A stretch of DNA of 64,000 nt from positions 248,001 through 312,000 of the forward strand of contig CP180022.1 in assembly GCA_047528285.1 (NCBI GenBank), written 5' to 3'. The first letter of the stretch is position 1; every line of letters begins with the position of its first letter. A program made the translations under genes and the position numbers. The notes under the pieces are model-generated. The model saw only the letters and a list, made by a program, of their open reading frames with translations, had not been told where the DNA came from and did not search any database. Source of the stretch: G047528285 sp047528285 (GTDB taxonomy: Bacteria > Pseudomonadota > Gammaproteobacteria > Enterobacterales > Enterobacteriaceae). Shown here in pieces: positions 45,149 to 60,762 of the stretch.

Positions 45149-45751
45149 TTACCTAAAAGTGATTTCTTTTATAAAACCAGATTTTAAGTTTTTATATGCC
45201 CATTTCCACATATACTGTATCGAATTAGTTCCTGATATCTTATCACTTGGTAGTATATTGAATGGATATAAAAGAGCTGCAAATAGTACTAACACACAAA
45301 ATATTCTTTCCCATCGTGGATATTTACTAGGTTTCAATATTGGCAAACGAAAACACCAACGGCATGGCCATAGTAGGGGAACTCCTGCTGGTGTTAACGC
45401 ATCTGCAAAAATATGACTTATATAACCAACAATCATAGCATGTATCAGATCTACTGGAATTCTTACTTGTGAAAATAAGCCCGAAAAAAATAGGATGCTA
45501 TATCCAGCAATGGCAAAAAAACTGTGAGTAACGCCTCTATGACCAAATACTTTAGCAATTGGCATTGAAAGCCATTTCAATCGCTTCCCTAAGAAAGATT
45601 GTGGATGATCTATATCTGGTAAAAGGCAGGTCAATATTCCGCCAATAATTATATGTCCCCAGTTCCCTTGAGCTAAGGCTGTTGATAATTCTAATTTTTT
45701 TGCAAAAATAACACTTGCCAAAGCAAAGATGAAATGCCCTTTAGCAGTCAT
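45149..45751 (-). CDS. ydjM: YdjM-family inner-membrane hydrolase-like protein
   Basis: This matches E. coli YdjM along its length: TAKGHFIFALASVIFAK at the start, then CLLPDIDHPQSFLGKRLKW, FGHRGVTHS and TPAGVPLLWPCRW. The DIDHP and GHRGVTHS motifs define the membrane-bound metal-dependent hydrolase family. Four or five hydrophobic segments are present. The ATG at 45751 gives 200 residues (E. coli 196). In E. coli it belongs to the LexA regulon; no LexA box is evident here. It stands alone in a desert and is more AT-rich than other living genes, so it may be decaying slowly. Confidence 0.9.
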   Translation of the reverse strand: MTAKGHFIFALASVIFAKKLELSTALAQGNWGHIIIGGILTCLLPDIDHPQSFLGKRLKWLSMPIAKVFGHRGVTHSFFAIAGYSILFFSGLFSQVRIPVDLIHAMIVGYISHIFADALTPAGVPLLWPCRWCFRLPILKPSKYPRWERIFCVLVLFAALLYPFNILPSDKISGTNSIQYMWKWAYKNLKSGFIKEITFR

Positions 45752-48043
45752 AATAGCCACGCATGGTTATATGTTATATAATTAATTGTTTTGTCTACTT
45801 TATATTTAGCTAAAACCATCGTAAAAAAAATCAATAACTTATCCAATAAAAAGTTCTCCTTAATACTATAAGTTAATCATAAATATAAAGCATTAAATTA
45901 AGAAAAAATATAAATCTATTTGTATATAATTTACTTAAATTGGCTAGAAGCCAAAGATTAAGATTCATAATTTTCAATGTATTACAGCCAACAACCAGAA
46001 AATCACATAAACTTCTTTCGGAGCAGCCTGACTTAGATACAAATAAAGTATACGTTACCGAATACTACTGCAACTTGAAATAAAAATAATGTAATTACAT
46101 TGTCTTGATGCACAATCCATTCAAAAAACTTTTATAAATATCGAAACTTCAAAATTCAGCAATCCTTTCTAAGTTATACAATTTTAACTTGTTTATGATT
46201 AACTCATGCCTACATATAAAACTAAAATACCAGTCATTATGTTATTACTTCCAGGCGCTTAATATTTAATATAAGAAGCAGCTAAAATATTAATAACTTG
46301 ATAACAGTATCCTGCTTTATAAGGTAAAGCAAGCTAGCTAGATACTGATCCCAGGCTATCAGATCATAGATAACTATACTGTAATCAAGAAAGTTGAATA
46401 ATCATGATGCAGATCATTTCTTTCAGAAAAAGATATTCTGAAAGAATCTAATATAAAAATATTTAGCAATAATTTTTGTAAACTTTCCCGGATTTATCAC
46501 CAAGGAATAGTTTCATCATCATAAGTTCTGTTACCGCCTTACTCGGCAACATATTAGAACACCGTGCAACCATTTTTTCTTTTTTTGTAACCGTCTTATA
46601 AATTAAATACGCGTATATACTGAAATTAAAAATTGATTTATTAAAAATATATGTTCTTTTAAATATTAAAACCACTATATCAATGTTTAATGTTATCTAA
46701 CTACGTTATAAAGTAGTAGATTTAGTTTATACTAAACTATCGTAATTCGCCAGTTGCGCGATCGGTTATACATTTATGCGAGTCAATATTGAAACTATTT
46801 TAAGTTCATTTTTCTATCGAGGTGCACTCCATAACATGGCCAATATACAAAAGTTATCATAGATATAATATAATAAGAAATGCAATGGAACTTTTGGAAT
46901 ACAAAAAACTGCACTTGTGTTGATATTCGCATAAATACTACTCTGTGATGCATTTAAACATCACACAAAAGTAAATTTCTAATAGAATGTATCACCTTAC
47001 ACGCTACAGTCTTTATTTTCTATAAAGAAGACAGAAAATCGTTCTCTCTATGGAGAAAAACCCGCAATATTATTAAGCAAAGTCAACGTGGTTTTTTACA
47101 TGATTATTTCTGACGTATTTATAAGGTTTTATTGAATGCTGAAAATCGTATAATAAAAAATACATCTAACGAATAAAAAATCAAAAAATTAAAATTTAAT
47201 TAAACATGTCAAATTTAGTATTTGTAAAATCATTAACTTTTCAAAATCAGGAATAATATATGATTGGATAACATGGATCGTATATAATTATTTATCAAAA
47301 TCAACAAATACACATCACTACTATTATTGTTAAATAAATCGTAATTTTAGGTATTCGTCGAAGAAAATTATTTCAGTTACTCTAACATTATAGCTCCGTA
47401 GTAGGGATGAAATTTTAAATCACATGTTACTTGTTTTATTTTTCTTTACTAAAAATTAGTAGTCCATTCAATCATGAATGACTCAATGCATAGTTATTGT
47501 CGTGTATGTTAGAGTTTTATGCTGATATTAATGATATTTGCTTCGCTCGCTAGTTAACGAAGAATCTGAACAAAGCTTTGTAAAGAGCACTGAAAAAGCT
47601 ACAAATTTTTATCTGATAAACTATCATAATTACCATCTCTTCAATAAAGAACAATAATTGTGCTATCAACATCTCCATAAGCAGGTTTTTCCGATTTATG
47701 CATACCCCCCATGGCCAACTTTCTCTCATGCGCTATATCGTCAGAGAATCCATATTACTTGATGGATATCTTATTAATGAGCCTAAGTTTAATTTTAAAA
47801 AAATCTTTACCATCGAGACATTATGTTTAGCATGATAAAATAATTTCACCTCCATAAATATCCAGCTCAATTTCTACCGATGATCTTTTCATAAACAAAA
47901 ATAGCAGCAAAACTTTGTTATAATTACAAGTCTCATGACAAAGATAATGTTTTTCTTCTAGAAAATTTTTTGTTGGCTATAAATTCAACTGTTAAACCAT
48001 ACTATTATGTGGCTGTTTTTATAAGCGCATCAAAAAATATAGA
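45752..48043. other. Desert between ydjM and rplQ
   Basis: No gene is supported. A minus-strand frame at 46463-46675 contains SKAVTELMMMKLFLGDKSGK, which looks protein-like but which I cannot assign. Segments at about 44763-44870 and 47228-47320 share a loose similarity. Confidence 0.55.
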
Positions 48044-48445
48044 TTACTTCATTCGATCGCTGCTTACTGCTGCTAAATCTTCTTTTTCAACGCAATCAAC
48101 AAGTTCTATATATGCCATCGGTGCGTTATCGCCTGTACGGAAGCCGCATTTAAGAATGCGAGTATAACCTCCGCTTCTGGTCGCAAAGCGTGGGGCAAGT
48201 TCATTAATTAATTTCGCCACGCACTCATTATCCCGAGTGCGAGCAAATACCAGACGACGACTTGCAACACTATCGATCTTAGCAAGTGTAATTAGCGGTT
48301 CAACAAAACGACGCAGCTCTTTTGCTTTCGGAAGGGTGGTTTTAATGATTTTATGACGAACCAAAGAGCTGACCATGTTACGAAACATAGCTTGGCGATG
48401 ACTACTGTTACGATTCAGTCGACGACCACTTTTACGATGACGCAT
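48044..48445 (-). CDS. rplQ: 50S ribosomal protein L17
   Basis: Last gene of the alpha operon. The protein starts [20 protein letters not shown] and has 133 residues (E. coli 127), with a slightly longer C-terminal tail (SSDRMK). It follows rpoA by 42 bases. No clear terminator is seen after it. Confidence 0.97.
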   Translation of the reverse strand: MRHRKSGRRLNRNSSHRQAMFRNMVSSLVRHKIIKTTLPKAKELRRFVEPLITLAKIDSVASRRLVFARTRDNECVAKLINELAPRFATRSGGYTRILKCGFRTGDNAPMAYIELVDCVEKEDLAAVSSDRMK

Positions 48446-48487
48446 GACCTTATCCTTATCTCAGTAAAAGAATAACCTATGATCGAA

Positions 48488-49480
48488 TTATGCATCAGTA
48501 ACATTTCCTAGAGGCCAATTTTCCAGGCGCATGCCCAACGATAACCCACGGTTAGCTAAAACATCTTTAATCTCTGTAAGAGATTTTTTACCTAAGTTGG
48601 GGGTTTTCAGCAACTCAACTTCGGTACGCTGTACCAAATCACCAATATAGTGAATAGCTTCTGCCTTAAGGCAGTTAGCAGAGCGGACAGTTAATTCAAG
48701 ATCGTCAACAGGACGCAGTAGAATTGGATCGAATGCTGGTTTTTCTTCTTTTAATTCCGGCTGACGTACATCACGCAAATCAATGAAAGGTTCTAGTTGT
48801 TCAGCTAGAATAGTTGCCGCTCGACGAATGGCTTCTTCAGGATCAATCGTGCCGTTGGTTTCCATTTCAATAACTAACTTGTCTAAATCTGTCCTCTGCT
48901 GAACACGCGCCGCCTCCACATTGTAAGCAATACGTTCTATCGGACTATAGCATGCGTCTACTAGAAGACGGCCGAGCAGGCGATCATGTTCTTCTTCTGA
49001 ATGCATTCGAGTAGCAGCCGGAAGATAACCACGTCCACGCTGCACCTTAATGCGCATACTAATAGATACATTTTTATCAGTGATATGGCACAAAACATGC
49101 TGCGGATTGATAATTTCGACATTTCCATCATGGATGATATCAGCTGCGATCACAGGGCCAACCCCAGATTTATTCAAAATGAGCATAACATCATCTTTAC
49201 CTTCAAGTCGCACCGCCAGCCCTTTCAAATTAAGCAGAACTTCTAAAATATCTTCCTGTATCCCTTCTTTCGTGCTGTACTCGTGTAATACCCCATCTAT
49301 CTCAACTTCGATCACTGCGCAACCTGGCATGGATGAAAGCAGAATACGTCGCAATGCGTTACCCAGAGTATGGCCAAAGCCACGCTCTAATGGCTCAAGG
49401 ATTACCTTGGCATGTGTCGCACTGATTTGCTCGATATCTACCAATCGCGGTTTTAAAAACTCTGTCACAGAACCCTGCAT
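48488..49480 (-). CDS. rpoA: RNA polymerase alpha subunit
   Basis: Alpha nucleates polymerase assembly and contacts upstream promoter DNA. It is 330 residues (E. coli 329). The N-terminal dimerisation domain with [10 protein letters not shown], the linker around [10 protein letters not shown], and the C-terminal domain [27 protein letters not shown] are complete. One extra residue lies in the [11 protein letters not shown] loop. It sits between rpsD and rplQ as usual. Confidence 0.98.
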   Translation of the reverse strand: MQGSVTEFLKPRLVDIEQISATHAKVILEPLERGFGHTLGNALRRILLSSMPGCAVIEVEIDGVLHEYSTKEGIQEDILEVLLNLKGLAVRLEGKDDVMLILNKSGVGPVIAADIIHDGNVEIINPQHVLCHITDKNVSISMRIKVQRGRGYLPAATRMHSEEEHDRLLGRLLVDACYSPIERIAYNVEAARVQQRTDLDKLVIEMETNGTIDPEEAIRRAATILAEQLEPFIDLRDVRQPELKEEKPAFDPILLRPVDDLELTVRSANCLKAEAIHYIGDLVQRTEVELLKTPNLGKKSLTEIKDVLANRGLSLGMRLENWPLGNVTDA

Positions 49481-49505
49481 TGTATCCTCTCTTTGGTACT
49501 AAGCT

Positions 49506-50551
<1,046 letters not shown>

Positions 50552-50564
50552 TTAATAACCCCGA

Positions 50565-50921
50565 TTATTTCCTGATCAGTTTACGCGGACCCTTACGAGT
50601 CCGCGCATTGGTCTTGGTCCGCTGACCACGGACCGGAAGACCACGACGATGACGCAAACCACGATATGTACCTAGGTCCATAAGACGCTTGATACTCAGG
50701 GTTACTTCACGGCGCAGATCACCTTCGATAACAAACTTGGCAACTGCGTCACGCAGTGTGTCAAGCTGCTCTTCAGAGAGCTCTCTGATCTTAACATATT
50801 CAGCAATACCCGTAATTTTGCAGATGTGCTGAGAGCGGGTTTTGCCGATACCGTAAATTGATGTTAACGCAATAACGGTATGCTTGTGATCAGGAATGTT
50901 AATGCCTGCTATACGGGCCAC
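50565..50921 (-). CDS. rpsM: 30S ribosomal protein S13
   Basis: S13 contacts the large subunit and P-site tRNA. It is 118 residues ([13 protein letters not shown] at the start, KGPRKLIRK at the end). It opens the alpha operon; its 5' region holds the S4-binding pseudoknot in E. coli, but I could not confirm the fold in the 95-base gap to rpmJ. Confidence 0.98.
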   Translation of the reverse strand: MARIAGINIPDHKHTVIALTSIYGIGKTRSQHICKITGIAEYVKIRELSEEQLDTLRDAVAKFVIEGDLRREVTLSIKRLMDLGTYRGLRHRRGLPVRGQRTKTNARTRKGPRKLIRK

Positions 50922-51016
50922 TATGCACTCCTAGAAATTTCAACAGCGACATACAAATATTAGCTGGCTAATCTAACCACTTCAACCCAATTTTGCAAGA
51001 AAAAATGCCTGAAAGA

Positions 51017-51133
51017 TTAACCTTGTCGTTGTTTATGTTTAGGTTCAGTGTTGCAAATTACACGCACAACACCTTTTCGCGTCACTATTTTACAGTGACG
51101 ACATAATTTTTTAACAGAAGCACGAACTTTCAT
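51017..51133 (-). CDS. rpmJ: 50S ribosomal protein L36
   Basis: This 38-codon gene lies between secY and rpsM, last gene of the spc operon. The product begins [20 protein letters not shown] and ends EPKHKQRQG. Zinc-type ligands C11, C14, C27 and H33 are all present, so it is the zinc-containing form of L36. Confidence 0.95.
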   Translation of the reverse strand: MKVRASVKKLCRHCKIVTRKGVVRVICNTEPKHKQRQG

Positions 51134-51180
51134 TTTTATTACTCTCCGTAACTTCTCAAAATTCCATTATTAGTATTAAA

Positions 51181-52518
51181 TTAGCGATTATAACCTTTAA
51201 GATTTGCTTTTTTCAATGCGGATTCGTATTGACTTGACATCATCAGAGTCTGCACTTGAGCCATAAAATCCATGATAACCACTACGACAATCAATAAAGA
51301 TGTGCCTCCGAAATAGAACGGAACTTTCATTGCCTCACGCATAAACTCAGGAATTAGACAAATAAACGTAATATACATGGCGCCCAGCATGGTTAACCGA
51401 GTCATTACCTTATCAATATACCTTGCTGTTTGCTCTCCTGGACGAATACCTGGTACAAATGCCCCGGATTTTTTTAAATTCTCTGCTGTTTCTCGCGGGT
51501 TAAAAATCAATGCCGTATAAAAAAAACAGAAAAATATAATTGCACTTGCATATAATAACACATAAAGCGGTTGACCGGTTTGCAAATAGATCGAAATCGT
51601 AGCCAGCCAATTCCACCCGGTTCCGCCTCCAAACCAGGATACAAGCGTGGCCGGAAATAAAATGATACTCGTGGCAAAAATAGCCGGTATAACGCCGGCT
51701 ATGTTTACTTTTAGCGGCAAATGTGTGCTCTGAGCTGCATAAACGCGGCGTCCTTGATGACGTTGAGCGTAGTTAACTACGATACGTCGTTGACCACGTT
51801 CAACGAACACCACAAAAAACGTTACCGCAAATACAAGAAATATTATTAATATCAACAGCAGGAAGTGCAAATCGCCTTGCCGAGCTTGCTCTATGGTGTT
51901 ACCGATAGCAGGCGGTAAGCCCGATAAGATCCCAGTAAAAATAATAATTGAGATACCATTACCAATACCTCGTTCAGTGATTTTTTCACCCAGCCACATC
52001 AAGAACATTGTCCCACAAGCCAGGCTGATCACCGCAGTAAAATAAAATACAAAGCCTGGATTGATCACTAGTCCTTCTATTGCAGGCATATTCGGTATCC
52101 CAGTCGCAATACCTATTGACTGAAAGATTGCTAATATCAATGTACCATAGCGAGTATATTGACTAATTTTACGTCTGCCAACCTCACCTTCTTTTTTGAT
52201 TTCCGACAGTACTGGATGGATTACCGTAAGCAGCTGAACGATAATAGAGGCTGAAATATACGGCATGATCCCCAACGCAAAAATAGAAGCACGGCTGAGC
52301 GCGCCGCCAGAAAACATATTAAACATTTCAATGATTGTGCCACGCTGTTGTTCAATCAATTTCGCAAGTACGGTAGAATCAATACCAGGAATCGGAATAA
52401 AAGAGCCTATGCGGAAAATAATCAGCGCCTTGATAACAAAAAAAAATCTACGTTTCAGTTCATCCATGCCACCTTTGGCATTAAAAAAATTGAATCCCGA
52501 TCCTGATTTTTTAAACAT
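51181..52518 (-). CDS. secY: Preprotein translocase subunit SecY
   Basis: SecY is the membrane channel for Sec-dependent secretion and membrane insertion. It has 445 residues (E. coli 443), ten transmembrane helices, the plug region, and the conserved cytoplasmic loop around [11 protein letters not shown]. It follows rplO by 8 bases. It is needed here for Lpp, LptA and the membrane proteins of the window. Confidence 0.98.
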   Translation of the reverse strand: MFKKSGSGFNFFNAKGGMDELKRRFFFVIKALIIFRIGSFIPIPGIDSTVLAKLIEQQRGTIIEMFNMFSGGALSRASIFALGIMPYISASIIVQLLTVIHPVLSEIKKEGEVGRRKISQYTRYGTLILAIFQSIGIATGIPNMPAIEGLVINPGFVFYFTAVISLACGTMFLMWLGEKITERGIGNGISIIIFTGILSGLPPAIGNTIEQARQGDLHFLLLILIIFLVFAVTFFVVFVERGQRRIVVNYAQRHQGRRVYAAQSTHLPLKVNIAGVIPAIFATSIILFPATLVSWFGGGTGWNWLATISIYLQTGQPLYVLLYASAIIFFCFFYTALIFNPRETAENLKKSGAFVPGIRPGEQTARYIDKVMTRLTMLGAMYITFICLIPEFMREAMKVPFYFGGTSLLIVVVVIMDFMAQVQTLMMSSQYESALKKANLKGYNR

Positions 52519-52526
52519 TTTGCTAC

Positions 52527-52961
52527 TTATTCCTCAATTTTACCGCCGGCTGCTTCGATTGCGGCACGCGCGCCTTTACTTACACGCAAACCACGCACAG
52601 TAACCGCACGATTAACTTCGCCAAATAATATTATTTTGGCGAAGTTAATCGAAATGCCAACAATATTTTCGGCTTTCAACGCGTTTAAATCCACAATCTC
52701 ACTTTCTATGCGTACCAAATCAGACAGGCGAACTTCCTCAGTTACCATGGATTTACGCGATATAAATCCAAATTTTGGTAAACGACGGTATATAGGCGTT
52801 TGGCCGCCTTCAAACCCACGGCGTACGCTACCGCCAGAACGAGACTTTTGACCTTTATGACCTCGACCGCCAGTTTTCCCCAGCCCAGAACCAATACCAC
52901 GGCCTAGACGCTTAGAGGCGTGCTTAGAACCCTGAGCTGGAGACAAGGTGTTTAAGCGCAT
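52527..52961 (-). CDS. rplO: 50S ribosomal protein L15
   Basis: L15 joins late in large-subunit assembly. It is 144 residues, the E. coli length, with the glycine-rich [20 protein letters not shown]-terminus. It starts 3 bases after rpmD. Confidence 0.98.
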   Translation of the reverse strand: MRLNTLSPAQGSKHASKRLGRGIGSGLGKTGGRGHKGQKSRSGGSVRRGFEGGQTPIYRRLPKFGFISRKSMVTEEVRLSDLVRIESEIVDLNALKAENIVGISINFAKIILFGEVNRAVTVRGLRVSKGARAAIEAAGGKIEE

Positions 52962-52964
52962 CTT

Positions 52965-53664
<700 letters not shown>

Positions 53665-53677
53665 CTAAATTTATACC

Positions 53678-54031
53678 TTAGAACTTAAGGCCAGCTTCTC
53701 GGGCAGCATTTGCGAGTGCCTGCACTCGACCATGATATTTAAACCCGGAACGGTCAAAAGAGACATTTTGAATACCTTTTCCCAGCGCGCGCTCAGCGAT
53801 AGTTTTACCTACTACTGCAGCAGCATCTTTATTACCAGTACTCTTCAAGTGCCCCATAATGGTTTTTTCTACCGTAGCAGCGGCTACGAGAACTTCAGAA
53901 CCGTTTGGTGTGATAACCTGTGCATAAATATGACGCGGGGTACGATGTATAACAAGTCGAATTGCTTCCAAATTTTGAAGCTTGCGACGTGCACGAGTTG
54001 CACGTCTGATACGAGCTGCTTTCTTATCCAT
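53678..54031 (-). CDS. rplR: 50S ribosomal protein L18
   Basis: L18 binds 5S rRNA with L5 and L25. It is 117 residues, equal to E. coli, ending in [10 protein letters not shown]. It lies between rplF and rpsE with short spacers. Confidence 0.98.
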   Translation of the reverse strand: MDKKAARIRRATRARRKLQNLEAIRLVIHRTPRHIYAQVITPNGSEVLVAAATVEKTIMGHLKSTGNKDAAAVVGKTIAERALGKGIQNVSFDRSGFKYHGRVQALANAAREAGLKF

Positions 54032-54043
54032 GGTGTTATTCCA

Positions 54044-54577
54044 TTACTTCTTCTTAGCTTCTTTGGTAAGTATGATTTCATCGGCGTAACGAACACCTTT
54101 TCCTTTATAAGGCTCAGGACGACGATAAGCACGCAGATCTGCTGCAACCTGACCAATAATTTGCTTATCAGCACCTTTCAGAATAATTTCAGTTTGGCTT
54201 GGGCATTCAGCGGTGATACCCGCTGGCAACTGATGATCTATATGATGAGAAAACCCTAGGAATAAGTTCAGCATATTACCTTTTACTACAGCACGATAAC
54301 CTACGCCGACCAGCTGTAACTTTTTAGTAAAGCCATTGGTTACCCCAATTACCATGCTGTTCAAAATTGCACGCATAGTACCTGCAAGTGCCCAACCATT
54401 GGCATAACCCGCGCGCGGAGAAAAAGTTAGCTTGTTATCAACATACCGAACATCAGTAGCTTCGTGGATGGTACGAGTTAGCTCGCCATTCTTACCCTTA
54501 ATTGAAATATCCTGACCATTAAGTCTTACCTCTACGTTATCAGGAATTACAATAGCTTCTTTAGCAACACGAGACAT
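54044..54577 (-). CDS. rplF: 50S ribosomal protein L6
   Basis: L6 lies near the sarcin-ricin loop. The ATG at 54577, with GGAG upstream, gives 177 residues as in E. coli; a TTG four codons earlier is not needed. The tail [19 protein letters not shown] is complete. Confidence 0.97.
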   Translation of the reverse strand: MSRVAKEAIVIPDNVEVRLNGQDISIKGKNGELTRTIHEATDVRYVDNKLTFSPRAGYANGWALAGTMRAILNSMVIGVTNGFTKKLQLVGVGYRAVVKGNMLNLFLGFSHHIDHQLPAGITAECPSQTEIILKGADKQIIGQVAADLRAYRRPEPYKGKGVRYADEIILTKEAKKK

Positions 54578-54589
54578 TCTTTTCTCCAA

Positions 54590-54982
54590 TCACGCTACGT
54601 AGCATATAATCTCGCCGCCAAGACCAACCTGGCGAGCCGCACGATCAGTCATGACACCTTTAGAGGTAGAAACAACCGCAATACCCATTCCTGACATAAC
54701 TTTCGGCAACGCATTTTTTTTCTTGTAAATCCTCAATCCTGGACGACTGATACGCTGAATATTTTCTACCACAGGCTTATTCTGAAAATACTTGAGTAAC
54801 AATTTAAGCGTAGACTTTGTATCGATTCCAATTTTGTAATCTTCAATGAAGCCTTCTTCTTTTAGTAAAATAGCAATTGCCACTTTAAGATTAGAAGAAG
54901 GCATAGAAACCACAGTTTTATTCGCATTTTGACCGTTACGAATACGTGTTAGCATGTCCGAAATCGGATCTTGCATACTCAT
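54590..54982 (-). CDS. rpsH: 30S ribosomal protein S8
   Basis: S8 binds the central domain of 16S rRNA and is the repressor of the spc operon, acting near the rplE start in E. coli. It is 130 residues and complete ([17 protein letters not shown], ending [11 protein letters not shown]). Confidence 0.98.
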   Translation of the reverse strand: MSMQDPISDMLTRIRNGQNANKTVVSMPSSNLKVAIAILLKEEGFIEDYKIGIDTKSTLKLLLKYFQNKPVVENIQRISRPGLRIYKKKNALPKVMSGMGIAVVSTSKGVMTDRAARQVGLGGEIICYVA

Positions 54983-55016
54983 CTTTCTTTACTCCCGTGA
55001 TTCAATTGGTAATAAT

Positions 55017-55322
55017 TTACCAGCTAGCCTTTCTCAAACCTGGGATTTCACCACGCATAGCAGCTTCACGGACCATTATTCGGCTTAACCCGAATTTCCG
55101 CAAGAAAGCGTGCGGCCGACCAGTTTGGCGGCAACGATTACGCTGGCGAGATGGGCTAGAGTCACGCGGCAGCATCTGCAGCTTAAGAACTGCTTCCCAA
55201 GACTCGGCATCGGAAGCCTTTACATTATAAATGATGGTTTTAAGTGCTGCACGTTTTACGAAAAACTTATCAGCTAATTTCACGCGCTTTACTTCGCGTG
55301 CTTTCATGGATTGTTTAGCCAT
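55017..55322 (-). CDS. rpsN: 30S ribosomal protein S14
   Basis: The ATG at 55322 gives 101 residues ([19 protein letters not shown]), the long zinc-free form typical of enterobacteria; the frame extends upstream into rplE but that part is not S14. The end IPGLRKASW is conserved. Confidence 0.97.
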   Translation of the reverse strand: MAKQSMKAREVKRVKLADKFFVKRAALKTIIYNVKASDAESWEAVLKLQMLPRDSSPSRQRNRCRQTGRPHAFLRKFGLSRIMVREAAMRGEIPGLRKASW

Positions 55323-55335
55323 CAGAAACTCTACC

Positions 55336-55875
55336 CTACTTACGGAATGGAAAATTAAAGGCTGATAACAGCGCACGACCTTCATCATCAGATTGCGCAG
55401 TGGTGGTGATTGTAATGTCTAAACCTCGAATACGATCGAGTTTATCATAATCGATCTCCGGGAAAATAATCTGTTCACGCACGCCTATACTGTAGTTTCC
55501 ATGGCCATCGAATGATTTGGAAGAAAATCCGCGAAAATCACGTATACGCGGTATGGCAATGGAAATCAGTCGCTCAAAAAACTCCCACATGCGCCTACCC
55601 CTAAGGGTTACTTTACAACCGATTGGATAGCCCTGACGGATTTTAAAGCCAGCAACAGATTTACGTGCTTTGGTAATAAAAGGTTTTTGTCCTGAAATCG
55701 CAGTCAAATCAGCTACAGCATTATCGAGCAACTTTTTATCGACAATTGCTTCACCAACACCCATATTCAGGGTAACCTTCTCGATCCGAGGGACTTGCAT
55801 GACGGAATGATATCCGAACTGTTTCATCAGTTGATAGACTACTCCGTCTTTGTAGTAATCATGCAGTTTCGCCAT
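55336..55875 (-). CDS. rplE: 50S ribosomal protein L5
   Basis: L5 binds 5S rRNA and contacts P-site tRNA. The ATG at 55875 gives 179 residues, the E. coli length, starting AKLHDYYKD. The 41 codons open upstream overlap rplX and are not L5. Confidence 0.98.
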   Translation of the reverse strand: MAKLHDYYKDGVVYQLMKQFGYHSVMQVPRIEKVTLNMGVGEAIVDKKLLDNAVADLTAISGQKPFITKARKSVAGFKIRQGYPIGCKVTLRGRRMWEFFERLISIAIPRIRDFRGFSSKSFDGHGNYSIGVREQIIFPEIDYDKLDRIRGLDITITTTAQSDDEGRALLSAFNFPFRK

Positions 55876-55891
55876 GGAACCCCACTCCAAA

Positions 55892-56206
55892 TTACTTAAT
55901 GATTTCGCCGTTAGATTTGAAAACACGCACTTTTTTGCCATCTGTAATCTTAAACCCAACCCGATCCCCTTTGCTGGTGGCCATATTAAAAATTGCAAGG
56001 TTAGAAAGATCGATTGCCGCCTCTTTCTTAATTATGCCCCCAGGTTGGTTCATGGTTGGGACTGGTTTTTGATGTTTCTTAACCAGATTGATACCTTCAA
56101 CGATAGCCTTACCGCTAGACAGAACACTTCTCACCTTACCACGCTTACCTTTATCTTTGCCGGTCAGCACGATAACGTCGTCATCACGACGGATTTTCAC
56201 TGCCAT
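55892..56206 (-). CDS. rplX: 50S ribosomal protein L24
   Basis: L24 is an assembly initiator for the large subunit. It is 104 residues, equal to E. coli, with a KOW motif in [15 protein letters not shown]. It lies between rplN and rplE. Confidence 0.98.
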   Translation of the reverse strand: MAVKIRRDDDVIVLTGKDKGKRGKVRSVLSSGKAIVEGINLVKKHQKPVPTMNQPGGIIKKEAAIDLSNLAIFNMATSKGDRVGFKITDGKKVRVFKSNGEIIK

Positions 56207-56218
56207 GAGTTGCTCTCC

Positions 56219-56608
<390 letters not shown>

Positions 56609-56677
56609 TCAACTACTACTTATAAGCCTACTGACCTGAATCAGCCGTATAAAATCTAAAATAATACATAGTTTAAA

Positions 56678-56706
56678 ATTATAACACTGTTTTTAGTATG
56701 AAAGTA
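56678..56706 (-). promoter_or_regulatory. Putative spc operon promoter
   Basis: A perfect -10 TATAAT lies at 56678-56683 on the minus strand, about 88 bases before rplN. The -35 (TACTTT at 56701-56706, 17-base spacing) is weak and lies in the T tract of the preceding terminator. Confidence 0.55.
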
Positions 56707-56740
56707 GAAAAATAAACGGCTCCTGCTTTGAGCCGTTTAT
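56701..56740 (-). terminator. Rho-independent terminator of the S10 operon
   Basis: Perfect 11-base arms (56712-56722 and 56730-56740, core ACGGCTC/GAGCCGT) enclose 7 bases and are followed on the minus strand by TTTTCTACTTT. It lies just after rpsQ. Confidence 0.92.
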
Positions 56741-56763
56741 TGTTATATATAGCGTGTATCGTT

Positions 56764-57018
56764 TTATGATATCCCTTTCTCTACAACACGAATCAGTATC
56801 CAAGACTTGGATTTCGAAATCGGACGGCATTCACTAATTTCAACCATATCACCTGCGTTACTATCATTATTCTCGTCATGCACGTGGAGTTTAGTGGTAC
56901 GTTTAATAAACTTACCGTAAATCGGGTGTTTTACGAGACGTTCAATAGCCACAACAATAGATTTTTCCATTTTATCGCTAATTACACGACCTTGCAAAGT
57001 ACGAATTCTTTCACCCAT
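56764..57018 (-). CDS. rpsQ: 30S ribosomal protein S17
   Basis: S17 binds the 5' domain of 16S rRNA. The ATG at 57018 shares a base with the rpmC stop (TAATG) and gives 84 residues as in E. coli; the GTG three codons earlier is not needed. It is the last gene of the S10 operon. Confidence 0.96.
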   Translation of the reverse strand: MGERIRTLQGRVISDKMEKSIVVAIERLVKHPIYGKFIKRTTKLHVHDENNDSNAGDMVEISECRPISKSKSWILIRVVEKGIS

Positions 57019-57214
57019 TAGGCACACCCGCCTTTCTCTCTCAATAATGTCTTCACGCGCGCAACATTACGACGCGACTGCTTTAAAAGTCGGCTTTTTT
57101 GCAAGTGATCTTTAGCTGCAACCTGTACACGTAGCTTGAATTGTTCGCGCCATAGATTCAGCAATTCGCTGTTTAGTTCTTCAGCGCTTTTTTCACGCAA
57201 ATCATTTGTTTTCA

Positions 57215-57215
<1 letters not shown>
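57018..57215 (-). CDS. rpmC: 50S ribosomal protein L29
   Basis: L29 lies at the tunnel exit. It is 65 residues (E. coli 63), starting [15 protein letters not shown]. Its ATG overlaps the rplP stop by one base (TAATG), as its stop overlaps rpsQ, so the three genes are probably translationally coupled. Confidence 0.97.
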
Positions 57216-58354
<1,139 letters not shown>

Positions 58355-58687
58355 TCAGCGATCGGACACAACCACAGTAATATGGCTGGTTCGCTTTAAA
58401 ATACGATCTGCACGACCCTTGGCACGTGGCATCATGCGCTTCATGCTCGGACCTGTGTTGACAAAAATCTGCGCTATTTTCAGATCATCGATATCAGAAC
58501 CATCATTATGTTCAGCATTAGCAATGGCTGATTCCAGTACTTTCTTCACCAAACCAGCAGCTTTCTTATTAGTATAAGTCAGAACTTCCAGTGCTTTATA
58601 TACTTTTTTACCGCGAATCAAAGCAGCCACTAGTCGAATCTTTTGAGCAGAAGAACGAGCGTTTCGATGTTGAGCAATAGTTTCCAT
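58355..58687 (-). CDS. rplV: 50S ribosomal protein L22
   Basis: L22 lines the exit tunnel with its beta-hairpin ([17 protein letters not shown]). It is 110 residues, equal to E. coli. It starts 14 bases after rpsS. Confidence 0.98.
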   Translation of the reverse strand: METIAQHRNARSSAQKIRLVAALIRGKKVYKALEVLTYTNKKAAGLVKKVLESAIANAEHNDGSDIDDLKIAQIFVNTGPSMKRMMPRAKGRADRILKRTSHITVVVSDR

Positions 58688-58701
58688 CTCTTCCTCCTAC
58701 C

Positions 58702-59824
<1,123 letters not shown>

Positions 59825-59842
59825 TGTTCTTTCTCCTCCGAC

Positions 59843-60145
59843 TTACTCTACGCCCTCGATGAAGTTCAAATTTTGGCCTGCTGCCAAAGTAACGTAAGCT
59901 TTTTTCCAGTCGCTACGACGACCAATACGCTGCCCATGACGTTTCCTTTTCCCTTTGACGATCAGGGTACGTACGTCATTAACTTTGACTGCAAGCAGCT
60001 TACATACAGCAGATTTAATTTCTGTTTTAGTTGCATCTTTAACTACTTTGAGAACTATGGTGTTATGTTTTTCCATAGCAGTAGATGCTTTTTCAGAAGC
60101 ATGCGGCGCGCGCAGTACTTTCAACAGTCGTTCTTCACGAATCAT
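59843..60145 (-). CDS. rplW: 50S ribosomal protein L23
   Basis: L23 at the tunnel exit is the docking site for trigger factor and SRP. The ATG at 60145 gives 100 residues, starting [19 protein letters not shown], as in E. coli. It overlaps the shifted end of rplD by 11 bases. Confidence 0.96.
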   Translation of the reverse strand: MIREERLLKVLRAPHASEKASTAMEKHNTIVLKVVKDATKTEIKSAVCKLLAVKVNDVRTLIVKGKRKRHGQRIGRRSDWKKAYVTLAAGQNLNFIEGVE

Positions 60146-60746
60146 GCAGCATCTCCTCAATTTTCTTTACAGCATCAGCCGTTATAATAACTTTATTAAA
60201 AGCGATCAGACTAACTGGATCTATACCTTTAGCTTCGATTACCTCTACTTTGTAGAGGTTACGCGAGGCCAGGAACAGATTTTTATCTAGTCTTTCAGTA
60301 ATAATAAGCACATCTTCTAATGTCATCTCTTTCAGCTTCTCTACCAGAAGCTTTGTTTTTGGAGCATTGACAGAAAAACATTCAACAATGATTAACCGAT
60401 CCTGACGTAACAACTCGGACAGGATGCTTTTCAGCGCCCCTCGATACATCTTTTTATTTACTTTCTGTGTGTGATTTTGAGGCTTTGCGGCAAATGTTAC
60501 GCCACCAGAACGCCAAATCGGACTTTTAACGCTACCAGCACGTGCACGACCGGTCCCTTTTTGACGCCAGGGTTTTTTTCCAGAACCAGTAACTTCAGAA
60601 CGAGTTTTTTGACCACGAGTACCCTGTCGAGCTCCTGCTGCATAAGCTACAACAACCTGGTGAACCAGCGCTGCATTAAAGTCGCGCCTGAAGGTAGTTT
60701 CGGAAACAGTCAGCGCGCTTTGCGCGTCTTTCAATACCAATTCCAT
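60135..60746 (-). CDS. rplD: 50S ribosomal protein L4
   Basis: L4 is a tunnel protein and the repressor of its own S10 operon. The ATG at 60746 gives 203 residues (E. coli 201). The body matches to VKKIEEML; after this the E. coli protein ends in A and stop, whereas here one G appears to have been lost and the frame continues HDS before TGA. Confidence 0.97.
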   Translation of the reverse strand: MELVLKDAQSALTVSETTFRRDFNAALVHQVVVAYAAGARQGTRGQKTRSEVTGSGKKPWRQKGTGRARAGSVKSPIWRSGGVTFAAKPQNHTQKVNKKMYRGALKSILSELLRQDRLIIVECFSVNAPKTKLLVEKLKEMTLEDVLIITERLDKNLFLASRNLYKVEVIEAKGIDPVSLIAFNKVIITADAVKKIEEMLHDS

Positions 60747-60762
60747 TCCTATATCCTCGACG

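Noticed and set aside
53732..54259. 175-codon plus-strand frame opposite rplR/rplF
   Set aside because: Antisense to conserved genes; its length is explained by codon bias of the real strand.
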